Shown: one piece after another, positions 1 to 4,609 of the stretch | Position numbering within the stretch: position 1 is the first letter of the stretch | Layout: each line of letters begins with the position of its first letter | Origin: an uncultured Collinsella sp. | GTDB lineage: Bacteria; Actinomycetota; Coriobacteriia; Coriobacteriales; Coriobacteriaceae | Direction: 5' to 3' | DNA: 12,195 nt | Assembly: GCA_902479135.1 (NCBI GenBank) | Contig: CABSNU010000031.1 | Coordinates: 1-12,195, forward strand | The notes under the pieces: model-generated | Databases searched by the model: none | What the model was told of the DNA's origin: nothing | The model's input: only the letters and a program-made list of their open reading frames with translations | Position numbers and translations under genes: made by a program

Positions 1-2
1 AT

Positions 3-79
3 TGGTGCGGCGTATAGGATTCGAACCTATGACGTTCTGATTCGTAGTCAGACCCTCTATCCAGCTGAGGTAACGCCGC
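3..79 (-). tRNA. tRNA-Arg(ACG), copy 1
   Basis: The reverse complement folds into a full cloverleaf: 7-bp acceptor GCGGCGT/ACGCCGC, anticodon stem TCTGA/TCAGA with loop CTACGAA (anticodon ACG), and T-arm ATAGG-TTCGAAT-CCTAT. A discriminator is followed by an encoded CCA (ACCA read at 6-3). ACG is the arginine anticodon whose A34 is normally deaminated to inosine by TadA to read CGU/CGC/CGA. The gene is identical to the copies at 428-504 and 858-934. Its terminator would lie left of the window. Confidence 0.97.
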
Positions 80-91
80 GACTTGTTAATT

Positions 92-120
92 ATTATGCAC
101 ATCGACTGAATAAAGGTCAA
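92..120 (-). promoter_or_regulatory. Promoter of tRNA-Arg copy 1
   Basis: On the minus strand a -35 TTGACC (115-120) is followed by exactly 17 bp and a -10 CATAAT (92-97), 12 bp before the tRNA 5' end. The same -35/-10 pair with the same spacing precedes copy 2. Confidence 0.8.
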
Positions 121-204
121 GCAATTTTCGAAAAAAGTTATCAAATTTGATTTTTACTCATTTTGACCACTTGATGCGATCTTCGACGCATCGCGATATA
201 AGAA

Positions 205-226
205 AAGCCTCCGTTACCGGAGGCTT
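205..226 (-). terminator. Terminator after truncated tRNA-Arg 3' end (R1)
   Basis: A perfect 9-bp stem AAGCCTCCG/CGGAGGCTT with a 4-nt loop; the minus-strand transcript continues into UUCUUAUA. It follows a tRNA remnant rather than a complete tRNA, so it looks like a duplicated copy of the tRNA-Arg terminator. Confidence 0.75.
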
Positions 227-237
227 TAAAGTTCAGT

Positions 238-257
238 TGGTGCGGCGTATAGGATTC
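238..257 (-). pseudogene. Truncated tRNA-Arg 3' end (R1 tail)
   Basis: Twenty bases identical to the last part of tRNA-Arg(ACG), from the T-loop (GAATCC) through the acceptor strand to the encoded CCA. Upstream of the T-loop the homology stops abruptly and the R1 repeat begins. There is no anticodon arm or D-arm, so this cannot be a tRNA. Confidence 0.85.
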
Positions 258-387
258 CGCGCATCCGCTGCGCGGATCCGCACCGGCTTCGCCCGCCTGC
301 CGGCGGACTCGCCCGCTCGCTAAAAACGCTCCGCGTTTTCTTGACGCTCGCGCCTCGACCGAGGTTCAAATCTCCGCAATGCCCCCG
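258..387. repeat. tRNA T-loop-associated hairpin repeat, copy R1
   Basis: A GC-rich block between a tRNA-Arg tail (238-257) and the terminator of the next intact tRNA-Arg. It contains three small inverted repeats: ATCCGC/GCGGAT (263-268/272-277), CCGGC/GCCGG (283-287/299-303) and AAAACGC/GCGTTTT (323-329/333-339). It ends in a 45-bp module (343-387) carrying a plus-strand T-arm-like GAGGTTCAAATC. It is colinear with R2 (688-817) and with the repeat beside tRNA-Leu (5952-6091). It is open in one minus frame, but the encoded text is repeat-derived and I do not call a gene. Confidence 0.85.
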
Positions 388-395
388 TAAAGGAA

Positions 396-417
396 AAGCC
401 CCCGTTTCCGGAGGCTT
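396..417 (-). terminator. Terminator of tRNA-Arg copy 2
   Basis: Minus-strand hairpin AAGCCTCCG / CGGGGGCTT with loop GAAA, followed by UUUUCCUUU. One pair is a G-U wobble only when read on the minus strand, which fixes the direction. It starts 11 nt after the tRNA CCA. Confidence 0.85.
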
Positions 418-427
418 AAAACTCAAT

Positions 428-504
428 TGGTGCGGCGTATAGGATTCGAACCTATGACGTTCTGATTCGTAGTCAGACCCTCTATCCAGCTGAGGTAACG
501 CCGC
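428..504 (-). tRNA. tRNA-Arg(ACG), copy 2
   Basis: Identical in all 77 bases, including CCA, to the genes at 3-79 and 858-934. Its promoter is at 517-545 and its terminator at 396-417, so it is an independent transcription unit. Confidence 0.97.
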
Positions 505-516
505 AACGCACGGATT

Positions 517-545
517 ATTATGCACGTGACCCCTCGATGGGTCAA
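517..545 (-). promoter_or_regulatory. Promoter of tRNA-Arg copy 2
   Basis: Minus-strand -35 TTGACC (540-545), 17-bp spacer, -10 CATAAT (517-522). The hexamers and spacing match the copy 1 promoter although the spacer sequences differ, which suggests selection on the hexamers. Confidence 0.8.
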
Positions 546-582
546 GCGACAATTTGGAAAAATTTTACGAAGTGATGATTAA

Positions 583-627
583 GACGCTCGCGCCTCGACC
601 GAGGTTCGAATCCATGCGGTGTTGCCA
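583..627. repeat. Orphan 45-bp end module of the tRNA-associated repeat
   Basis: Matches the terminal module of R1 (343-387) and R2 (773-817), including GCGCCTCGACCGAGGTTCGAATC, with the same 45-bp length. Here it abuts the AT-rich region upstream of the tRNA-Arg copy 2 promoter without the preceding hairpin block. It therefore behaves as a separable unit. Confidence 0.75.
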
Positions 628-635
628 TAAAAGAA

Positions 636-657
636 AAGCCCCCGTTGCCGGAGGCTT
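636..657 (-). terminator. Terminator after truncated tRNA-Arg 3' end (R2)
   Basis: Minus-strand stem AAGCCTCCG/CGGGGGCTT with a GCAA tetraloop, followed by UUUUCUUUU. It lies inside a 60-bp exact duplication of the tRNA-Arg copy 3 tail and terminator. Confidence 0.8.
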
Positions 658-667
658 CAAGTTCGAT

Positions 668-687
668 TGGTGCGGCGTATAGGATTC
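668..687 (-). pseudogene. Truncated tRNA-Arg 3' end (R2 tail)
   Basis: Twenty bases identical to the tRNA-Arg(ACG) 3' end from the T-loop to CCA, broken at the same base as the R1 tail. Together with its terminator it is part of the exact 60-bp direct repeat 628-687 / 818-877. Confidence 0.85.
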
Positions 688-817
688 CGCGCATCCGCTT
701 CGCGGATGCGCACCGGCTTCGCCCGCCTGCCGGCGCGCTCGCCCGCGGGCTAAAAACGCTCCGCGTTTTCTTTACGCCCGCGCCTCGACCGAGGTTCGAA
801 TCAATGCGGTGCTTACG
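688..817. repeat. tRNA T-loop-associated hairpin repeat, copy R2
   Basis: Same layout and length as R1. The first hairpin is extended to GCATCCGC/GCGGATGC (691-698/702-709); AAAACGC/GCGTTTT lies at 753-759/763-769; the 45-bp end module with GAGGTTCGAATC is 773-817. The changes between R1 and R2 keep the stems, for example R2 gains a longer first stem. The repeat is bracketed by a 60-bp perfect direct repeat made of tRNA tail plus terminator, giving a 190-bp period. Confidence 0.85.
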
Positions 818-825
818 TAAAAGAA

Positions 826-847
826 AAGCCCCCGTTGCCGGAGGCTT
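826..847 (-). terminator. Terminator of tRNA-Arg copy 3
   Basis: Minus-strand hairpin AAGCCTCCG-GCAA-CGGGGGCTT with a U-rich tail (UUUUCUUUUAC). The GCAA tetraloop and the single G-U pair appear only in minus-strand reading. Confidence 0.85.
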
Positions 848-857
848 CAAGTTCGAT

Positions 858-934
858 TGGTGCGGCGTATAGGATTCGAACCTATGACGTTCTGATTCGT
901 AGTCAGACCCTCTATCCAGCTGAGGTAACGCCGC
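858..934 (-). tRNA. tRNA-Arg(ACG), copy 3
   Basis: Complete 77-base gene with encoded CCA, identical to copies 1 and 2. It is the intact partner of the truncated tail at 668-687. Three identical copies of one tRNA suggest a gene-dosage role for CGN decoding or recent tandem duplication. Confidence 0.97.
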
Positions 935-945
935 AGCGCAAGACA

Positions 946-975
946 TATAAAACCACTTTAGCTTATTGGAGTCAA
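946..975 (-). promoter_or_regulatory. Promoter of tRNA-Arg copy 3
   Basis: Minus-strand -35 TTGACT (970-975), 18-bp spacer, -10 TTTATA (946-951). It is less consensus-like in spacing than those of copies 1 and 2. Confidence 0.6.
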
Positions 976-1011
976 GCACAATCTCAAACTTTTTTGTGGA
1001 ACGCAGTTTTG

Positions 1012-1389
1012 TCATGCTGCTCCGCATATACCGTCGTTCCCCGTACGATCGATTGGCTTTTCGATCACGTCAAACTTAGCATCAAGTTCCCTCAGGAGCG
1101 ATCTCACCCGCTGGGCACAATCATAATCGGCAAACGAGATGCTCAACATGCGAGCAACCTGGTTAGATGTCCGGACCCCATAGAAGTGCTCCAGGGCCAC
1201 AAGCCCTTCGTGCGCCACAAAGGTCTCGACCACATGCGGCGACTCCTCAAAGCACCATTGCGTCAACGGCCCCTCGCTCGTCTGTCGAACCACCAGGCCA
1301 CCCATGCCAGACGGCTCACACGTCACAAGCAGGTACTCCCCGCCCTCGTCGCTCTCAAACAAAACCACCCGATCATCAAACAGCTCCAT
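1012..1389 (-). CDS. Unknown 125-aa protein, candidate SOS-controlled gene
   Basis: An ATG ORF of 125 residues with a good ribosome binding site (AAAGGGGA, about 6 nt before the start). I do not recognise the family. The protein has no membrane segment or signal peptide. It is acidic in the first half and has a basic, possibly helical stretch near residues 90-108 (CAQRVRSLLRELDAKFDVIE). The C-terminus ends DRTGNDGICGAA. It reads between the serS terminator and the tRNA-Arg copy 3 promoter, so it is probably monocistronic. Upstream is a perfect GAAC-N4-GTTC palindrome (1450-1461) overlapping a plausible -35, which would suit LexA control. Coding status is likely from the ribosome binding site and promoter layout; function is unknown. 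Confidence 0.7.
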   Translation of the reverse strand: MELFDDRVVLFESDEGGEYLLVTCEPSGMGGLVVRQTSEGPLTQWCFEESPHVVETFVAHEGLVALEHFYGVRTSNQVARMLSISFADYDCAQRVRSLLRELDAKFDVIEKPIDRTGNDGICGAA

Positions 1390-1422
1390 CGCGTCCCCTT
1401 TCTCTCGCTCTTATTTAGCAAA

Positions 1423-1452
1423 AGCATAGCAGGTAGATGGCTGTATACAGAA
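1423..1452 (-). promoter_or_regulatory. Candidate promoter of the 125-aa gene
   Basis: Minus-strand TTCTGT (1447-1452), 18-bp spacer, TATGCT (1423-1428), 33 bp before the start codon. The -35 is a weak match. The palindrome CTGTATACAG (1441-1450) falls inside the promoter. Confidence 0.4.
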
Positions 1453-1461
1453 CAGTTGTTC
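1450..1461. promoter_or_regulatory. LexA-type box (GAACAGTTGTTC)
   Basis: A perfect GAAC-N4-GTTC, the core of the LexA/DinR (Cheo) box of Gram-positive bacteria. Read on the minus strand it is preceded by C (CGAACAACTGTTC). It overlaps the candidate -35 of the 125-aa gene, where a repressor would block RNA polymerase. LexA binding is inferred from the motif only. Confidence 0.5.
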
Positions 1462-1516
1462 GTGTGTTTTCTATTGAGCTGTCCGCACGGCATGGTATGG
1501 ACCTGCGCACGAAATA

Positions 1517-1538
1517 GGGCGCCCCCGAAGGAGCGCCC
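1517..1538 (-). terminator. serS terminator
   Basis: Minus-strand stem GGGCGCTCC/GGGGCGCCC closed by a UUCG tetraloop, followed by UAUUUC. It lies 24 bp past the serS stop codon. The tail is short but the stem is very strong. Confidence 0.75.
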
Positions 1539-1562
1539 TTGCATATCGCCTATGCAGCCAAG

Positions 1563-2846
1563 TTACGCGACCGGCTCAATCTTCTCGAGGCCGCCCATGT
1601 AGGGACGCAGGACCTCGGGGATCGTGATGGTGCCGTCGGCGTTCTGGTAGTTCTCCAGAATGGCAGCCATGGTGCGGCCAGCCGGCAGGCCGGAACCGTT
1701 AAGGGTGTGCAGGTAGCGCGAACCCTTGAAGTTCTCGGGGTCGCGATACTTGATGTTGGCGCGGCGAGCCTGGAAGTCGCCGCAGTTGGAGCAGGAGCTG
1801 ATCTCCTTGTAGGCGTTGTAGCTCGGCAGCCAGACCTCGACGTCGTAGGTCTGACGGGCAGAGAAGCCCAGGTCGCCGGTGCACAGGCTAATCACGCGAT
1901 ACGGAAGACCCAGCTGCTGCAGCAGGTACTCGGCCTCGGCGGTCATGCTCTCGAGCTCCTCGTCGGACTCCTCCGGCTTGGCAAACTTGACCATCTCGAC
2001 CTTGTCGAACTCGTGCTGACGGATGATGCCGCGGGTGTCACGGCCGGCGGAACCGGCCTCCTCGCGGAAGCAGGGGGTGAAGGCGGTGTAGCGGCGCGGC
2101 AGGGTGTCGGCGTCGAGAACCTCGCCGGCGTGCAGGTTGGTGAGCACGACCTCGGCGGTGGGGATCAGGAAGTTGTCGCCCGAGACGTGATAGGCGTCGT
2201 CCTCGAACTTGGGCAGCTGGCCCGTACCGAACATGGTCTGACGCTTGACGACGATAGGCGGCCACCACTCCTTGAAGCCACGGCTCGTGTGCGTGTCCAG
2301 GAAGAAGTTGATAAGGGCGCGCTCCAGGCGGGCGCCGGCGCCACCGAGAACGGTGAAGCGGCTGCCGGAGAGCTTGTTGCCGCGCTCGAAGTCGAGGATG
2401 TCGAGGTCGGTGCCCAGATCCCAGTGCGGCTTAAAGTCGAAGTCGAACTCGCGCGGGGTGCCCCAACGACGGCGCTCGATGTTCTCGTCCTCGTCCTTGC
2501 CGTACGGCGTGGCCTCGCAAGGGATGTTGGGCAGGTGAGCCATAAAGTCGTACTGCTCCTGCTCGAGAGCAGTGCGGCGCTCGGCCAGACCGTCAATCTT
2601 CTCGTTGACGGCGCGCACGGCCTCCTTGGCGGCCTCGGCCTCGTCCTTCTTGCCCTCCTTCATCAGGGCGCCGATCTTCTTGGACTCGGCGTTGCGCGTG
2701 GCCTGGAGCTCCTCGACCTCGGTGATGACGGCACGACGTTCGTCGTCGAGCTCAAAGAACTTCTCGCGATCCCAAGACGTCTGGCGGTTAGCCATGGCGA
2801 CATCGATGGCATCGGGGTTCTCGCGAACAAACTTGATATCAAGCAT
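1563..2846 (-). CDS. serS: Serine--tRNA ligase (SerRS)
   Basis: Class II aminoacyl-tRNA synthetase that charges tRNA-Ser (and tRNA-Sec where present) in the cytoplasm. The N-terminal MLDIKFVRENPD and the coiled-coil tRNA-binding arm (about residues 28-105, heptad-like and rich in E/K/A) are typical. The catalytic domain shows TAE at 230-232 for serine binding, motif 2 FREEAGSAGRDTRG at 260-273, and motif 3 GSGLPAGRTMAAILENYQ at 384-401. The 427-residue length is normal. I chose the ATG at 2846, not the in-frame ATG 27 bp upstream, because GGAGG sits 6 nt before it and the family starts MLD. A strong UUCG-loop terminator follows. No T-box leader is visible in the short 5' region. Confidence 0.97.
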   Translation of the reverse strand: MLDIKFVRENPDAIDVAMANRQTSWDREKFFELDDERRAVITEVEELQATRNAESKKIGALMKEGKKDEAEAAKEAVRAVNEKIDGLAERRTALEQEQYDFMAHLPNIPCEATPYGKDEDENIERRRWGTPREFDFDFKPHWDLGTDLDILDFERGNKLSGSRFTVLGGAGARLERALINFFLDTHTSRGFKEWWPPIVVKRQTMFGTGQLPKFEDDAYHVSGDNFLIPTAEVVLTNLHAGEVLDADTLPRRYTAFTPCFREEAGSAGRDTRGIIRQHEFDKVEMVKFAKPEESDEELESMTAEAEYLLQQLGLPYRVISLCTGDLGFSARQTYDVEVWLPSYNAYKEISSCSNCGDFQARRANIKYRDPENFKGSRYLHTLNGSGLPAGRTMAAILENYQNADGTITIPEVLRPYMGGLEKIEPVA

Positions 2847-2902
2847 TAGATCCTCCGGCGTTATACATTCCATTTAGGTTGCAACCTTGTACATGTATGG
2901 GC

Positions 2903-2933
2903 AAGTATATACTTATGAGCGTTTACGACCCAA
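2903..2933. promoter_or_regulatory. Divergent promoter region with palindromic -10 (serS / 57-aa gene)
   Basis: The 12-bp perfect palindrome AAGTATATACTT (2903-2914) gives a TATACT -10 on both strands (2908-2913 plus, 2904-2909 minus). For serS a TTGGGT -35 lies at 2928-2933 with an 18-bp spacer. On the plus side only a poor -35 (TTGTAC at 2887-2892, 15-bp spacer) is seen. Confidence 0.5.
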
Positions 2934-2957
2934 CTCAACTACGCAAGAAGGCACCCA

Positions 2958-3131
2958 ATGGACGCAGTTTTTTCCTTTTTGTTTGGCACCCGCACCGGTT
3001 TTGCCATCCTTTTCGCCGGCGGCATCCTGCTGTTTGCGATTCTTGCCTTTGTAATGGAGAAGCGCACCCATAAGATGTATGTCGACCGCGGCCCCAAGTC
3101 CGAGGACGAAGAAGACAGCTTCTGGGACTAA
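2958..3131 (+). CDS. Small single-pass membrane protein, 57 aa
   Basis: A 57-residue ORF on the plus strand starting MDAVFSFLFGTRTGFAILFA and ending EEDSFWD. Residues 14-32 are strongly hydrophobic (FAILFAGGILLFAILAFVM) and make one transmembrane helix. A short basic stretch (EKRTHK, residues 34-39) and an acidic tail (SEDEEDS) follow, predicting an N-out/C-in single-pass protein by the positive-inside rule. AGAAGG lies 6 nt before the ATG. It is followed by a very strong plus-strand terminator (3184-3225), which supports a real plus-strand transcript. It is divergent from serS. I do not recognise the family; function unknown. Confidence 0.7.
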   Translation: MDAVFSFLFGTRTGFAILFAGGILLFAILAFVMEKRTHKMYVDRGPKSEDEEDSFWD

Positions 3132-3137
3132 CCTGCC

Positions 3138-3291
3138 AAAAAGGGACAGGTTTATTTTGGTCGGTTTTATCCTGGCAAACGTAAGCGCCCCGCAACTGGA
3201 ATTGAGCCAGTTGCGGGGCGCTTTTCGCTAAAAGGACAAAACCGCAGGAAAAACCTGCCAACATAAACCTGTCCCTTTTTGGTCGGTTTTA
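3138..3291. repeat. Long-range inverted repeat plus direct repeat around a terminator
   Basis: AAAAAGGGACAGGTTTA (3138-3154) recurs exactly inverted at 3264-3280. The 15-bp TTTTGGTCGGTTTTA occurs as a direct repeat at 3155-3169 and 3277-3291, the second copy covering the proC stop codon. Shorter local hairpins also exist: AACCTG/CAGGTT (3130-3135/3147-3152) and GCAGG/CCTGC (3244-3248/3254-3258). Confidence 0.8.
3184..3225 (+). terminator. Terminator of the 57-aa gene
   Basis: A 16-bp perfect stem AGCGCCCCGCAACTGG/CCAGTTGCGGGGCGCT with a 7-nt loop, followed by TTT on the plus strand. The minus-strand side lacks a T-run directly after the stem, so plus is the main direction. It could also stop proC transcripts arriving on the other strand. 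Confidence 0.85.
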
Positions 3292-4059
3292 CTGGAGGGT
3301 TGCGTCGATTGCCTTGACTAGGGCGCTGCGCATGCCGGCGTCCTCGAGCGCAACGACGCCCTTGATGGTGGCACCACCGGGCGAGCATACGGCATCCTTC
3401 ATCGCCGCAGGATGCTGGCCAGTTGCAAGCTGCAGCTTTGCCGTACCCAGCACCATCTGGCTCACAATGCGATAGGCATCGGCACGCGGGATACCGTGCT
3501 TGACCGCCGCATCGCCCAGGGCCTCGATCGCCATGGCGACGAATGCCGGAGCGCAACCACCCACCGTGCCGCCCACAAACAGCAGGCTCGTATCGAGCTC
3601 GACGACAGCGCCAAGCTTACCGAGCAGGTCGAGCACAACAGCACGCTGCTCGCCGTTGAGCGTAGAGGACTTTTCGCAGGCGATGACACCCTCGCCCACC
3701 GAAACCGGCGTGTTGGGCACCGTCGAGATATGCGCGACGCCCGGCAGGACCTGCTCCCACTTGGCACTGTCCCAGGTCCAGGCAACCGACAGAACGACCT
3801 TTTTGGCAAGAGCATCCTTGAGCGGGGCGAATACCTTCTCGATCATGTACGGCTTGACCGCAGCGACCACGATATCGGATGCGGCGACAACCTCGGCGGC
3901 ATCGTGGCAAGCGGCCATCCCGCGCGCCTCACAGCGCTCAACCAGTGCGTCGTAGCGACCCGCACAGGCGCACATGTCGCTCGCAGCTACACCGGCAGCG
4001 ATCCAGCCATCAGCCATAGCGCTCGCCATATTGCCAAAACCGACAAATCCAATCTTCAT
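3289..4059 (-). CDS. proC: Pyrroline-5-carboxylate reductase
   Basis: Catalyses the NAD(P)H-dependent last step of proline synthesis, 1-pyrroline-5-carboxylate to L-proline, in the cytoplasm. The N-terminal Rossmann motif is GFVGFGNMASA (residues 4-14). The AAVKP motif is at 66-70, the conserved PNTPVSVGEG at 115-124, the dimer/substrate helix signature GGCAPAFV at 167-174, and SPGGATIKG at 226-234. The length of 256 residues is slightly short but within the family range. I chose the ATG at 4059, where MKIGFVGFGNM begins, with GAAAGGAC about 9 nt upstream; an in-frame ATG 24 bp earlier has no family support. The segment SVAWTWDSAKWEQ near 91-103 is less typical. It sits 73 bp after rlmH with no obvious terminator between, so co-transcription is possible. 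Confidence 0.95.
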   Translation of the reverse strand: MKIGFVGFGNMASAMADGWIAAGVAASDMCACAGRYDALVERCEARGMAACHDAAEVVAASDIVVAAVKPYMIEKVFAPLKDALAKKVVLSVAWTWDSAKWEQVLPGVAHISTVPNTPVSVGEGVIACEKSSTLNGEQRAVVLDLLGKLGAVVELDTSLLFVGGTVGGCAPAFVAMAIEALGDAAVKHGIPRADAYRIVSQMVLGTAKLQLATGQHPAAMKDAVCSPGGATIKGVVALEDAGMRSALVKAIDATLQ

Positions 4060-4132
4060 ATCACATAGTCCTTTCAGACACATTCCTCAGAACGAAAGGT
4101 ATTGTCCCACGCTATTGTTTCGTATTGCCGAC

Positions 4133-4603
4133 CTATTTGTGATACGGCTCGCCACGACTGATCTTGCAGGCACGGTAAATCTGCTCTAGCAGCACCACGC
4201 GCGCCAGGTTATGCGGCAAGGTAATGCGTCCAAAGCTGAGCATCTCGTCGGCGCGGGCACGCACCTCATCACTCACGCCGTCCGAACCGCCGATTACAAA
4301 GGCAATGTCGCTGCTGCCTCGCAGCATAAGATCGTCGAGCCTCGCCGAGAGCTCCTCACTCGAACGCTCCTTGCCCTCAATGGCCAGCAAGATCACATGC
4401 GCTCGAGACGGCAAGGCAGCAAGAATCGCCGCCCCCTCCTTGTCACGCGCAGCATCCACACCGCCCGCCTTAGCCGGGTCGATATCGGCCACCTCGCGGA
4501 TATCCACCTTGGCATAGGCACCCAGGCGCTTGGTGTACTCAGCGCACGCGTCCTTCCAAAAACGCTCCTTGAGCTTACCAACACAAACGACGGTGTATTT
4601 CAC
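4133..4603 (-). CDS. rlmH: 23S rRNA (pseudouridine1915-N3)-methyltransferase RlmH
   Basis: SPOUT-class methyltransferase that uses SAM to methylate pseudouridine 1915 in helix 69 of 23S rRNA on assembled 70S ribosomes. The knotted C-terminal half shows FVIGGSDGVSDEV (residues 102-114) and LPHNLARVVLLEQIYRACKI (129-148), and the protein ends in the diagnostic YHK. The length of 156 residues is the family norm. The start is GTG at 4603 with AAGGAG 9 nt upstream; that Shine-Dalgarno lies inside the last codons of the SPFH gene, whose stop is only 6 bp away. Translational coupling to the upstream gene is likely. Confidence 0.96.
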   Translation of the reverse strand: MKYTVVCVGKLKERFWKDACAEYTKRLGAYAKVDIREVADIDPAKAGGVDAARDKEGAAILAALPSRAHVILLAIEGKERSSEELSARLDDLMLRGSSDIAFVIGGSDGVSDEVRARADEMLSFGRITLPHNLARVVLLEQIYRACKISRGEPYHK

Positions 4604-4609
4604 GCGCGC

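Noticed and set aside
226..552. Minus ORF of 108 aa over the tRNA-Arg cluster
   Set aside because: It runs through an intact tRNA, a terminator and repeat R1; the protein text is the tRNA and repeat read in one open frame.
1..940. Integrated phage or ICE at the tRNA-Arg genes
   Set aside because: The tail duplications look like att sites, but no integrase or other mobile gene lies between them; only about 130 bp of repeat is enclosed.
542..1027. Minus ORF of 161 aa with the phrase HGFEPRSRRE
   Set aside because: It crosses tRNA-Arg copy 3, repeat R2 and a terminator. The similarity to the 108-aa ORF comes from the DNA repeat, not from a protein family.
835..1602. Plus ORF of 255 aa
   Set aside because: It starts in a tRNA terminator and runs antisense to tRNA-Arg, the 125-aa gene and the serS terminator; no ribosome binding site or domain.
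1539..2849. Plus ORF of 436 aa, rich in L, V, G
   Set aside because: Exact antisense shadow of serS caused by GC-rich codon positions.
2847..2957. T-box riboswitch before serS
   Set aside because: The leader is too short and no T-box consensus or specifier stem with terminator/antiterminator is visible.
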